Source: Akkermansia muciniphila (GTDB taxonomy: Bacteria > Verrucomicrobiota > Verrucomicrobiia > Verrucomicrobiales > Akkermansiaceae). From it: 64,000 nt of DNA. Both the position numbers and the translations under genes were made by a program. Below are positions 8,745-16,718 of the stretch, piece after piece; the first letter of the stretch is position 1, and each line of letters opens with the position of its first letter. The DNA lies in NCBI RefSeq assembly GCF_018709685.1, contig NZ_JABDHQ010000002.1, forward strand, positions 186,001-250,000, read 5' to 3'. The notes under the pieces are model-generated. The model ran no database searches, had not been told where the DNA came from, and worked only from the letters and a program-made list of their open reading frames with translations.

Positions 8745-9251
8745 CTACAGCCACGCAGCCACTTCATCCAGGGTCTTGACGCGGGCCGTAGCGCCAGTCG
8801 GCGCATCCCCGGTGGAAAACAGGAAATTACGGCCCACCCCGGCGAAAAGGGCCGCCTGGATGTCCCGCTCCCGGTCGCCCACGGATACGCAGGCCGCCAT
8901 ATCCAGCCCGTATGCCGCGGCAGCTTTCAAAAACAGGCCGGGATTCGGCTTCCGGTCAGGATGGCCGTCATCCACGCTGGGACAGTGGAACACACCCGCT
9001 ATCTCCGCCCCGGCGGCGCTGAACGCGCCTTTCATATGCTCCGTCAGCCGGGAGAAATCCTCTTCCGTAAACATGCCGCGGCCTATGCCGGACTGGTTGG
9101 TCACCACAATGACCAGATACCCCTTTTCCCGCGCCTTCCGGCAAAGGTCCAGAATGCCGGGAACCAGCTGGAAATCCTCCCTGCGGTGAACGTACCCGCC
9201 ATCCACGTTCACTACGCCGTCCCGGTCCAGAAACAGAGCTTTAGGCGCCAT
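8745..9251 (-). CDS. gmhB: D-glycero-D-manno-heptose-1,7-bisphosphate 7-phosphatase GmhB, zinc-loop-less form
   Basis: GmhB removes the 7-phosphate in ADP-heptose synthesis, which supplies the LPS inner core. The 168-residue HAD protein has LFLDRDGVVNVD (nucleophile and acid/base Asp), VVTNQSGIGRG, the RKPNPG motif and the terminal VGDRERDIQAA acid cluster. In well-studied GmhB a zinc loop follows CPH with ligands Cys, His, Cys, Cys; here it reads CPSVDDGHPDRKPNPG, which is short and keeps only the first Cys. The ATG at 9251 (MAPKALFLD) overlaps the gmhA stop by 11 bases; an in-frame start at 9356 would run deep into gmhA. The operon context makes the role fairly secure. Confidence 0.88.
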   Translation of the reverse strand: MAPKALFLDRDGVVNVDGGYVHRREDFQLVPGILDLCRKAREKGYLVIVVTNQSGIGRGMFTEEDFSRLTEHMKGAFSAAGAEIAGVFHCPSVDDGHPDRKPNPGLFLKAAAAYGLDMAACVSVGDRERDIQAALFAGVGRNFLFSTGDAPTGATARVKTLDEVAAWL

Positions 9252-9810
9252 ACATTTCCTGCTCCACCAGCTCGCAAACCAGATGGCCCACGGCAATGTG
9301 CATCTCCTGAATGTTGTTCGTGGCGTGGGAGGGAACGGCAATGCAGAAATCCGCACAGGCCTTCATCTCCCCGCCGCCCTGGCCCGTCAGGGCCACGGTC
9401 CTGACACCCATGCGGCGCGCCAGCTCCATCGCCAGGACGATGTTCCGGCTGTTGCCGCTCGTGGAAAGCCCCACCAGCAGGTCACCGGAACGGCCCACTC
9501 CCTCCAGTTGCCTGGAAAAGACCGTTTCATACCCGTAATCATTCCCCACGGCGGTCAGGATGGAAGTATCCACTGTCAGGGCCAGCGCATTCATGGCGGG
9601 ACGGTTCAGCTTGTAGCGGCCCACCAGCTCGGCGGCCAGGTGCTGGGAATCCGCCGCGGACCCGCCGTTGCCGCAGAACATGATCTTGTTCCCGGCCTTG
9701 AGGGTATCCGCGCAGACGCGGGCGACCTGTTCAATCTCCCCGGCCATGGCGGACAGGGCCTTGAAATTATCCGCTATCCCTAAAATCTGATTCCTGATGT
9801 ACTCGCTCAT
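9241..9810 (-). CDS. gmhA: Sedoheptulose-7-phosphate isomerase GmhA
   Basis: GmhA converts sedoheptulose 7-phosphate to D-glycero-D-manno-heptose 7-phosphate, the first step of ADP-heptose synthesis. The 189-residue SIS-domain protein contains CGNGGSAADSQHLAAELVGR (substrate phosphate and zinc-site region) and GLSTSGNSRNI (second phosphate loop), both typical of GmhA. EMHIAVGHLVCELVE near the end carries a conserved His/Glu cluster. Its start overlaps the hldE stop by four bases and its end overlaps gmhB by 11 bases, so hldE, gmhA and gmhB form one tightly coupled operon. Confidence 0.95.
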   Translation of the reverse strand: MSEYIRNQILGIADNFKALSAMAGEIEQVARVCADTLKAGNKIMFCGNGGSAADSQHLAAELVGRYKLNRPAMNALALTVDTSILTAVGNDYGYETVFSRQLEGVGRSGDLLVGLSTSGNSRNIVLAMELARRMGVRTVALTGQGGGEMKACADFCIAVPSHATNNIQEMHIAVGHLVCELVEQEMYGA

Positions 9811-11297
9811 TCTGGACTGTTCTTCATGCGGTTGATGATATTGGTGGAGGAAAATCCCTCCAGGCGCGGCAATTCAAGCGCCTGCCCCCCGTAAGACTTC
9901 ACGTACTGCCCTTCCGGCCAGCGTTCCAGCGGGTAGCCCTCCTTGGCAATCACGTCCGGGCGCAGCTTTTCAATCAGCGGCAGGGCCGTATCCTCGTCAA
10001 ACGGCACCACGTAATCAATGAAATCCAGGGAAGCCAGCAGCAGGGAACGCATCTCCTCGTTATTGATGGGCCTGTCCTCCCCCTTCAGCCGCTTGATGGA
10101 GGCATCCGTATTCAGCCCCACAAAAAGCACGTCGCACGCTTCCCGCGCCTTCATGAAGGAATGCAGGTGCCCCAGATGCAGCAGGTCAAAACAGCCGTTC
10201 GTAAAACCCACCACCTTCTTTTCCCGGCGGAAGCGGTCTGCCAGCTCCGCTGCCGCCTCCGGCGTCAGGATATTGTTCCGGTGGTGCCAGGAGGGAGCCT
10301 TCCGGGCTTTCTCCTCCAGGGCCTTTTTCAGTTCCGGTCCGGTCACGCTGGCCGTGCCGAACTTGCCCACCACGATTCCGGCGGCCACGTTGGACACCAC
10401 CAGAGCCTCCGGCACGGTGGCCCCGGCGGCCAGCGCCGCGCCCAGGCTGGCCAGGGAGGTATCCCCCGCTCCGGACACGTCAAACACCTCGCGGGCCTCC
10501 GTGGGAATGCAGACAAAATCGGCGGGATGGGAGGAAGGAATGAAAATCATGCCGTGCTCGCTCAGGGTGACGAGCAGGTTCTCAATGCCGAACTCCGTGA
10601 ACAGCCGCTGCGCTCCTTCCATGGCCGCCTGTTCCCAGCCCGGCACGGAGGGATTCAGCGCCACGCCCGTCGCCTCCTGGAACTCCTTCATATTCGGCTT
10701 CACCAGCGTGGCCCCCCTGTAGCGGGAATAATCCGCCCCCTTCGGGTCCACGATCACGGACTTGCCCGCCGCCCGGCACCGGGCAATCACGGCGGGGGTG
10801 GTTTCCCCGTCAAACAGGCCCTTCCCGTAATCGGACAAAAGGACAAGGTCCGCCTCCGGCAGGCAGGCGTCCACCCGTTCCAGAAAACGGGCGGCCAGCT
10901 CAGGAACCATCCGCAGCGGCTGCTCCTGGTCCGCCCGCAGCAAATGATGCTTGCCCGCCACAAAACGGATCTTCACGGTCGTCTCATACCCCTCGCACTC
11001 CACCAGCTCCGGAACGCAGCACGTCTCTTCCAGAAAACGCCGCACCTGCCGTCCGTGGCCGTCATTGCCCACCACGCTGACAAAGGTGGTGCCGCACCCC
11101 AGCGCGCACAGGTTGCTCACCACGTTGCCCGCACCGCCCAGCATGCGCGTCTCCCGGTCCATCTTCATGATGGGAACCGGAGCCTCCGGGGAAATCCGGC
11201 TGACGCTGCCGTACAGGAATTTGTCCAGCATTACGTCCCCGATGCAGAGAATCCGCACCCGGGGAAATCCGTCAATCAATGTGTGCAGGCGGTTCAT
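9807..11297 (-). CDS. hldE: Bifunctional heptose-7-phosphate kinase / heptose-1-phosphate adenylyltransferase HldE
   Basis: HldE phosphorylates heptose 7-phosphate at C1 and, after GmhB has acted, adenylylates heptose 1-phosphate. The 496-residue protein has both halves: a PfkB-type kinase (about 1-330, with MLGGAGNVVSNLCALG and the catalytic DVSGAGDTSLASL) and a cytidylyltransferase-like domain (about 360-490, with FTNGCFDLLHLGHLHS containing the HxGH motif). This matches the fused form in enterobacteria. It is first in the operon with gmhA and gmhB. A TTGCCT-17-TAGAAA promoter ends 12 bases before the ATG. The epimerase HldD is not in this window. Confidence 0.95.
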   Translation of the reverse strand: MNRLHTLIDGFPRVRILCIGDVMLDKFLYGSVSRISPEAPVPIMKMDRETRMLGGAGNVVSNLCALGCGTTFVSVVGNDGHGRQVRRFLEETCCVPELVECEGYETTVKIRFVAGKHHLLRADQEQPLRMVPELAARFLERVDACLPEADLVLLSDYGKGLFDGETTPAVIARCRAAGKSVIVDPKGADYSRYRGATLVKPNMKEFQEATGVALNPSVPGWEQAAMEGAQRLFTEFGIENLLVTLSEHGMIFIPSSHPADFVCIPTEAREVFDVSGAGDTSLASLGAALAAGATVPEALVVSNVAAGIVVGKFGTASVTGPELKKALEEKARKAPSWHHRNNILTPEAAAELADRFRREKKVVGFTNGCFDLLHLGHLHSFMKAREACDVLFVGLNTDASIKRLKGEDRPINNEEMRSLLLASLDFIDYVVPFDEDTALPLIEKLRPDVIAKEGYPLERWPEGQYVKSYGGQALELPRLEGFSSTNIINRMKNSPE

Positions 11298-11309
11298 GGG
11301 AGACGTTCT

Positions 11310-11338
11310 TTTCTACCATGCCCCATACCGTAAGGCAA
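11310..11338 (-). promoter_or_regulatory. Promoter of the hldE-gmhA-gmhB operon
   Basis: On the minus strand, TTGCCT, a 17-base spacer and TAGAAA are followed by 12 bases and the hldE ATG at 11297. The predicted leader is about five bases, with no room for a ribosome-binding site. Confidence 0.5.
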
Positions 11339-11525
11339 GGACAGTTGAAGCCCGTTCCGGAGCAGGAAAACGCATCATGCGGGCGTCCGCCCCCGCTGCG
11401 GACGCCGGAACCCTTTCTTCAGAGACAAAAAATGGGTCAGCCATGATAAAAATCTTGACCTGTAAGCAGGAAAGCACTACGTATTGTCTCCCGTTCCCGG
11501 ACGAATAGAAAAAGGAAAACAAATC

Positions 11526-11777
11526 ATGCGTGAAGTTACCGTAAGAAAAGGTGAACCTATCGACCGCGCTCTCAAGCGCCTTAAAACCAAGCTGGATGTT
11601 GAAGGCATTCTGGATGAAATGCGCCGCCGCCGCGCCTTTGAAACCCCGATGGACGAACGCCGCCGCAAGGCCCGTTCCGCCAGCAAGCGCAACAAAGTAA
11701 AGTGGCGTTACAGCAACAGGAGCGAAGAAGCAGCTCCCGAAACTACTGAAACTCCCGTTTCCGCTCCTGAAGCTTAA
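11526..11777 (+). CDS. rpsU: 30S ribosomal protein S21
   Basis: S21 is a small basic protein of the 30S platform near the anti-Shine-Dalgarno region. The 83 residues contain the family core: VTVRKGEPIDRALKRLKTKL, then FETPMDERRRKARSASKRNK. After residue 65 comes an acidic Ala/Pro/Glu/Thr tail (about 18 residues, ending VSAPEA) that classical S21 lacks. The ATG at 11526 follows AAAAAGGAAAAC, one of the few purine-rich sites in this window that could act as a ribosome-binding site. A TTGACC lies further upstream, without a good -10 box. A terminator follows directly. Confidence 0.93.
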   Translation: MREVTVRKGEPIDRALKRLKTKLDVEGILDEMRRRRAFETPMDERRRKARSASKRNKVKWRYSNRSEEAAPETTETPVSAPEA

Positions 11778-11813
11778 ATCAGTATTGGTTCGGGAATAGA
11801 ACCCATTTCAATG

Positions 11814-11845
11814 AGGGCAACCCTTTCTCAAGGTTTGCCCTTTTT
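11814..11845 (+). terminator. Rho-independent terminator after rpsU
   Basis: Arms AGGGCAA and TTGCCCT pair around a 14-base interval and run into TTTTT. The site is between the rpsU stop and the hemL ATG at 11860, so hemL needs its own promoter or read-through. Confidence 0.65.
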
Positions 11846-11859
11846 GCTTCCCTCAGCAC

Positions 11860-13140
11860 ATGAATCAGTCCGCCCAGCTTTTCTCCCGCGCGCGCGCCGT
11901 CATCCCAGGCGGCGTCAACTCCCCCGTCCGAGCCTTCCGCAATGTGGACGGCGACCCCTTCTTTGTCCAGTCCGCCAAAGGCGCGTACATCACGGACGCG
12001 GACGGACGCCAGCTCATTGACTACATCGGCACGTGGGGCCCGGCCATCCTGGGCCACGCCCCGCAGCCCGTCATGGACGCCGTCCATGCCGCCGTGGACA
12101 GGGGGCTGGGCTACGGCATTCCCGCTCCGGCGGAAGTGGATATGGCGGAAATGATCACGGAAATGGTGCCCTCCGTGGAAAAAGTGCGCATGGTGAACTC
12201 CGGCACGGAAGCCACCATGTCCGCCATCAGGCTGGCGCGCGGCTACACCGGACGCCGCAAAATCATCAAATTCATCGGGTGCTACCACGGCCATGTGGAC
12301 TCCCTGCTGGTGGCGGCAGGCTCCGGCGCGCTCACCTTCGGGGAGCCGGACAGCGCAGGCGTTCCCAGGGAGATGACCCAGCTCACCATCACCGTCCCCT
12401 ACAATGACCGGGAAGCAGTGAAGAAAGCCTTTGAGCTCCATGGGAACGACATCGCCGCCGTCATCCTGGAGCCCTTCCCGGCCAACGCCGGGCTTTACTT
12501 CCCGCAGAACGGCTTCCTCCACTTCCTGCGGGAAGTCACGCTCCGCTACGACTCCCTGCTCATCTTTGACGAAGTCATGACGGGCTTCCGCGTCGCGCCC
12601 GGCGGCGTGCAACAGCTTTACGGCATCACGCCGGACCTCACCTGCATGGGGAAGGTCATCGGCGGTGGCCTCCCTGTGGGAGCCTTCGGCGGCAGGGCGG
12701 AAATCATGGACTGCCTCTCCCCGCTCGGCCCGGTGTACCAGGCGGGCACCCTCTCCGGCAACCCGGTCGCCATGGCGGCGGGCCTGGCCCAGCTCCGGGA
12801 GCTCCTGAACGGGAACGCGTATGACCGCCTGGAACAGCTCGGCGCGCGCCTGGAGGAAGGCATCAGGGAAGCTCTCCGGAGACACGGAAAAAACTACACC
12901 TTCCACCGCGCGGGCTCCATGTTCTGCCTCTTCTTCACGGAAGAGGAGGTCTATGACCTGGACACCGCGCAAAAGGCCTCCAAGGAACTCTTCAAGCCCT
13001 TCTTCTGGAACATGCTGGAACAGGGCGTCTACTTCGCCCCCTCCCCGTATGAAACGGGCTTCATCTCCACGGCCCATACGGAGGAAGACATTGACCGTAC
13101 GGTGGAAGCCGTCCGCGCCAGCCTCTCCAAACTGGGATAA
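11860..13140 (+). CDS. hemL: Glutamate-1-semialdehyde 2,1-aminomutase
   Basis: HemL converts glutamate-1-semialdehyde to 5-aminolevulinate, the last step of the C5 route to tetrapyrroles; it is cytoplasmic and PLP-dependent. The 426-residue protein matches the family in length. NSGTEATMSAIRLARG is the PLP-phosphate site, FDEVMTGFRV holds the Asp that contacts the PLP ring nitrogen, and MGKVIGGGLPVGAFGG carries the Schiff-base lysine (Lys265). GCYHGHVDSLL and YQAGTLSGNPVAM are also conserved. It starts just past the rpsU terminator, with no clear Shine-Dalgarno sequence. No other haem gene is adjacent. Confidence 0.95.
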   Translation: MNQSAQLFSRARAVIPGGVNSPVRAFRNVDGDPFFVQSAKGAYITDADGRQLIDYIGTWGPAILGHAPQPVMDAVHAAVDRGLGYGIPAPAEVDMAEMITEMVPSVEKVRMVNSGTEATMSAIRLARGYTGRRKIIKFIGCYHGHVDSLLVAAGSGALTFGEPDSAGVPREMTQLTITVPYNDREAVKKAFELHGNDIAAVILEPFPANAGLYFPQNGFLHFLREVTLRYDSLLIFDEVMTGFRVAPGGVQQLYGITPDLTCMGKVIGGGLPVGAFGGRAEIMDCLSPLGPVYQAGTLSGNPVAMAAGLAQLRELLNGNAYDRLEQLGARLEEGIREALRRHGKNYTFHRAGSMFCLFFTEEEVYDLDTAQKASKELFKPFFWNMLEQGVYFAPSPYETGFISTAHTEEDIDRTVEAVRASLSKLG

Positions 13141-13155
13141 TGCCCCTGATTTGAA

Positions 13156-13184
13156 GTGACAGGCCACTTTCCTTGCCCTATAAG
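13156..13184 (+). promoter_or_regulatory. Sigma70-type promoter ending six bases before the ankyrin gene
   Basis: GTGACA, a 17-base spacer and TATAAG are followed by GATGCC and the ATG at 13191. Transcription would start at or beside the initiator codon. The AAGG that might be read as a ribosome-binding site is part of the -10 box. Confidence 0.55.
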
Positions 13185-13190
13185 GATGCC

Positions 13191-14252
13191 ATGAGACAAA
13201 TGACGGGGTCCATGCTGCTTGTATCAGCAGCAGCCATCGCAGCCGCCCCCCTGGCGGAAGCGGAGGAAAGGACCATCCAGCTCACGGAGGCTGAAAAACA
13301 GGAAATCAAAACAGGGAGTGAAAGCCTGCTGGGCCTCACCCTCCGTTTCCTGCATGACTCCTGGCCCCTGGAAATCATGTACCCCGGGGAGGCGCAGGAA
13401 GAATTCCACTCCATCCTCAACTGCTACCGGATGCTGGAGCAATTCCGGCAGACGGGCAACCTCCTGCTTCAGGCTCCGGACCGCAACACCCCGCTCCATC
13501 TCTGCATTGCCTTGGGATTGAACCCATTAGCCATCCGGATGATAGAAGCCGGGGCCCCCGTCAATGCGCAATCCATCTTCATGCATGACGGCATGAAGGA
13601 ACCGGGGGACACTCCCCTCACCTGGGCATGCCTGTCAGGCCTTTACATGAACTCCACGGCGGAAGACAGACTGCCGCTGGTGAAGGCCCTGCTCAAGCAC
13701 GGAGCCAACCCGGACCAGCCGGGACCGTGGGGAGTCACCCCGTTCATGTACTCCGCCGCCCTCAATGACTCCGACCCCGGACAGGAAAAAATAGCCCTGG
13801 CCCTGCTGGACGCAGGTTCCCCTGACCTCAAGCGCAGGCTGAACGCCCAGGCGCGCGGCGTGGGCTTCCTCAGTCTTTCCCCGGCCATTTATGAACGCCT
13901 CATCAAGGCCGGATTCGACGTCAACGAACGTTTCTTTGAAAGCAAGCAGTCTCCCCTGCACCTGGTCTGCACCAAGGAAAAACCGGCGGAACGCCTCATT
14001 CCCCTCATTGAACTCCTCATTAAGGCGGGAGCGGACCCCAACCAGCCGGACGTGGACGGCCTGACGCCGCTGATGGCCTGCAATTCTCCGGAAATAGCCG
14101 TCTGCCTCATGGACAACGGCGCCAATCCCGCCCTCCGCAACGATGACGGGCAGACAGCCTATGACTTCCACATGAAAAACGGGTATCCCCCCATTGCGGA
14201 AGCCATTAAAAACTGGCAGGCCAACCGGAAAAAGGCGGACGGCGCACGCTGA
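13191..14252 (+). CDS. Exported ankyrin-repeat protein
   Basis: The 353-residue protein starts with a signal peptide (MTGSMLLVSAAAIAAAPLAEAE region), so it probably lies in the periplasm or is exported further. After an alpha-helical region (about 20-90) it has about six ankyrin-type units, for example NTPLHLCIALGLNPLAIRMI, QSPLHLVCTKEKPAERLIPL and DGLTPLMACNSPEIAVCLMD. Ankyrin repeats bind proteins; the partner is unknown. The ATG at 13191 is set by the signal peptide and the promoter just upstream; a TTG at 13173 is less likely. Single-gene unit, convergent with the sugar porter. Confidence 0.85.
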   Translation: MRQMTGSMLLVSAAAIAAAPLAEAEERTIQLTEAEKQEIKTGSESLLGLTLRFLHDSWPLEIMYPGEAQEEFHSILNCYRMLEQFRQTGNLLLQAPDRNTPLHLCIALGLNPLAIRMIEAGAPVNAQSIFMHDGMKEPGDTPLTWACLSGLYMNSTAEDRLPLVKALLKHGANPDQPGPWGVTPFMYSAALNDSDPGQEKIALALLDAGSPDLKRRLNAQARGVGFLSLSPAIYERLIKAGFDVNERFFESKQSPLHLVCTKEKPAERLIPLIELLIKAGADPNQPDVDGLTPLMACNSPEIAVCLMDNGANPALRNDDGQTAYDFHMKNGYPPIAEAIKNWQANRKKADGAR

Positions 14253-14365
14253 CCGCACTATTCACGTCCCGGACCCGCGCCCATTCAAAAGGGAAAACGC
14301 CAGTTCCCTTACAACAATAATCCGCCAGGGAAAACGCCGGAGGCCGGCCGCCATCATCCCGGGAC

Positions 14366-14402
14366 ATGAAAAAAGCCGCCCCCGGCCATGGGAGGCGGCT
14401 TT
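14366..14402 (-). terminator. Rho-independent terminator for the sugar porter gene
   Basis: Arms AAAGCCGCC (14372-14380) and GGCGGCTTT (14394-14402) form a strong stem. On the minus strand it is followed by a run of T (the A-run at 14369-14374). It lies 19 bases past the porter stop and could also stop transcription from the ankyrin gene. Confidence 0.75.
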
Positions 14403-14420
14403 GAAAAACACGGGAGGCCG

Positions 14421-16382
14421 TTATTCCTCCGCTTCAATGCCTTCGCCGATCATCTTGAGATCTTCCGGCATCTTGCCTGTCGTGAAGTAGCCTTCAATCT
14501 CTTCCAGGGAGCGCCCCTTGGTTTCAGGCAGGAAGAAGGTCACCGTAATGAAGTACAGCACCGTAATGCCGCCCAGCGTGAAGAACACGCCGGAGTAGCC
14601 GCAGCTTCCCACCCACGGAAGGAAGGAGCCGGCAATGATCGTGGAAACAAGCTGGTTGATCAGCAGCGCAATCGCCATGCCGTTGGAACGGATGCGGGCG
14701 GGCATCAGTTCGGACAGGGCCAGCCAGACGCACACGCCGGGACCGGTAGCGTAAAACGCAATGAAGATAATGAAGAACGCGGTCACGCCCCAGCCCATGG
14801 TGGTATCCGGCTTTTCACCCAGTTCCGCCTTCAGGATGGAAACGGGCTTCATGGCATAGCCGTCCTTGCCGTTCACCACCATCTTGTTGGTGGAATCCGG
14901 CACGGCCTTGATCAGGGCCAGGGAAGCCTTGTCCTCTTCCTTCTTGATGTCCTTGACATCCTTGGTCAGCTCGGCAAATTCCACCACGGAAAGCTGGGTG
15001 GAGGACCCCATCAGGAACTGGTACCAGGCGGGATTGGCTTCCGGCTGGTCATAGGTGATGATGAGCTGCATCCTGTTGATGTCCTTGTCGCCCATGTCGT
15101 TCTTGGCGAGCAGGTCCTTGACGAAGGGAGAATCAGGGGTGCGTTCCAGTTGAAGCGTGCGGATGGAACTCACGTCCTTGCCCTGTTCAAACTCCTTCTG
15201 GACGGAGGGGCTCTGGGCGGCCAGCAGGGCGGCCACGTCCGTGGTCACGTCCTTGCGGGCTTTTTCCACATTATTGAACAGGAAACCGGTGCCGAGAAGG
15301 CCCACCACAATGCCGGCGGTGCCGATCTTGAGCAGGAATTTGCGGCCCTTGCGGTCCACCAGAACCATGGCGACGATGGTCATCAGGCAGTTCACCACCT
15401 TGATGGTGAAGTCTGCCCAGTTGGCGGTAGTGCCTTCCAGGCCAGCCTGCTGGAATACCTTCACGGAGTAGTTCAGCACGGAGTTGATACCCGTAGCCTG
15501 CGTAAAGGCCAGGACGAGGACTGCCAGAACAAAGGGATAAACATACTTGCGCTGAAGAAGGGATTCACCGGAAGAACTCTGCTTCTTGAGCTCCTCAGCC
15601 TTCTGCTTCTCTTCCTCTTCAATATGGACCATCTCATCAAATACCTCCTTGGCGCGCACATCTCCGTAACTGCGCACCAGCACGGCCATGGCTTCATCCT
15701 TGCGGCCGCGGCGGAACAGGTAACGGGGGGATTCGCTCAAACGGAAGGAACCGAAGAACAGGAAAAGGCCGGGAACGGCGCAAACCCAGAAAATGGCCTG
15801 CCACGCAAAAATCTTGGCGGAAGTCAGCGTTTCTTCGCTCGCGCCGGAATTTTCCACACCGCCCACATAACTGGCGGCAAGCAAGCCGACTACAGCGGCA
15901 AACACCAGGCCCACCGTCAGCAGGAACTGGAACATCCCCGTTCCTTTGCCACGGGACTCCGCGCTTAAACACTCTGCCAGGTACAGGGGAACCACCACGC
16001 CTACAATACCGGCGCTGGCGCCCTGGAGAATACGGCCCAGCAGCATGATGCCGAACACCTCCTGGGACAGGCAGATCACGGGAATACTCACCGTGAACAG
16101 GGCGGCGGCTACGGTAATCAACGCCTTGCGTCCCATCTTGTCGGCCAGGTACCCGGCAAACAGGGAAGAAAGCACGCTGCCGAACAGCACGGCCGCCACC
16201 ACCTGGGAAAGCTGGGAGGGATTAAAGCCAGCCGTCTGCTCAATGTAGGGGAGCGCCGCAGCAATCACGCCGACGTCCACACCATAAAGAAGGCCGCCCA
16301 AACCGGCCATGATAAGGAGGTAGCGCATGTATCGCCTGGCCGCATCCGGAACGGCGGCCTTCATGTTTTCTTGGTCTGTCAT
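14421..16382 (-). CDS. MFS sugar porter with a large extra-cytoplasmic insertion
   Basis: A major-facilitator sugar transporter of the XylE/GLUT type, probably a proton symporter. Twelve membrane segments can be drawn, and the sugar-porter signatures are present: ADKMGRKAL (after TM2), LSESPRYLFRRGR (after TM6), TQATGINSVLNYS (TM7), VDRKGRKFL (after TM8) and LPETKGRSLEEIE at the end. The family is usually about 460-500 residues; this one has 653. The excess is about 158 polar residues (372-529) between TM9 and TM10, which by topology should face the periplasm. The sugar is unknown. Single gene with its own promoter and terminator. Confidence 0.88.
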   Translation of the reverse strand: MTDQENMKAAVPDAARRYMRYLLIMAGLGGLLYGVDVGVIAAALPYIEQTAGFNPSQLSQVVAAVLFGSVLSSLFAGYLADKMGRKALITVAAALFTVSIPVICLSQEVFGIMLLGRILQGASAGIVGVVVPLYLAECLSAESRGKGTGMFQFLLTVGLVFAAVVGLLAASYVGGVENSGASEETLTSAKIFAWQAIFWVCAVPGLFLFFGSFRLSESPRYLFRRGRKDEAMAVLVRSYGDVRAKEVFDEMVHIEEEEKQKAEELKKQSSSGESLLQRKYVYPFVLAVLVLAFTQATGINSVLNYSVKVFQQAGLEGTTANWADFTIKVVNCLMTIVAMVLVDRKGRKFLLKIGTAGIVVGLLGTGFLFNNVEKARKDVTTDVAALLAAQSPSVQKEFEQGKDVSSIRTLQLERTPDSPFVKDLLAKNDMGDKDINRMQLIITYDQPEANPAWYQFLMGSSTQLSVVEFAELTKDVKDIKKEEDKASLALIKAVPDSTNKMVVNGKDGYAMKPVSILKAELGEKPDTTMGWGVTAFFIIFIAFYATGPGVCVWLALSELMPARIRSNGMAIALLINQLVSTIIAGSFLPWVGSCGYSGVFFTLGGITVLYFITVTFFLPETKGRSLEEIEGYFTTGKMPEDLKMIGEGIEAEE

Positions 16383-16718
16383 GGTCGTTGCATTCTAGTA
16401 AATTGGCTTTTCTCCGCAACCAAAAAAGAGACGCTTCCGGGACAAAAACAACTTTCTTCCCGTGAAATGCATTCAAACAGCGGAAATACCACACGGAAAA
16501 CCGGCGGGCGTGATAAAAAAAGAACGATTATTTAAACCAGTTCCCTTCAAGTTCTTCTTCCTTTTATGGATAAACAGCGGAAAAAACCTTCTTCATCCGC
16601 CGCCCATCCGGGGCACACCTAAAAGGCCCGTTTGAGTTTTCCACACACCGGACAGCGCATAAAAAACACGCTGTCCCGTATTCATCCGGAGAACCCCGGC
16701 TTCAGGGAGCAGCCCCCC
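16383..16718. other. Intergenic region between the sugar porter and zinc-ribbon genes
   Basis: The left end holds the porter promoter. An imperfect hairpin at 16650-16676 (arms GGACAGCG and CGCTGTCC, 11-base loop) follows the stop of the zinc-ribbon gene but has no T-tract, so termination there is doubtful. No ORF is supported. Confidence 0.5.
16392..16419 (-). promoter_or_regulatory. Promoter of the sugar porter gene
   Basis: On the minus strand TTGCGG, a 16-base spacer and TAGAAT are followed by nine bases and the ATG at 16382. The expected leader is two or three bases. Confidence 0.5.

Noticed and set aside
16650-16676. Hairpin as terminator of the zinc-ribbon gene
   Set aside because: The loop is large, and no T-run follows on either strand.
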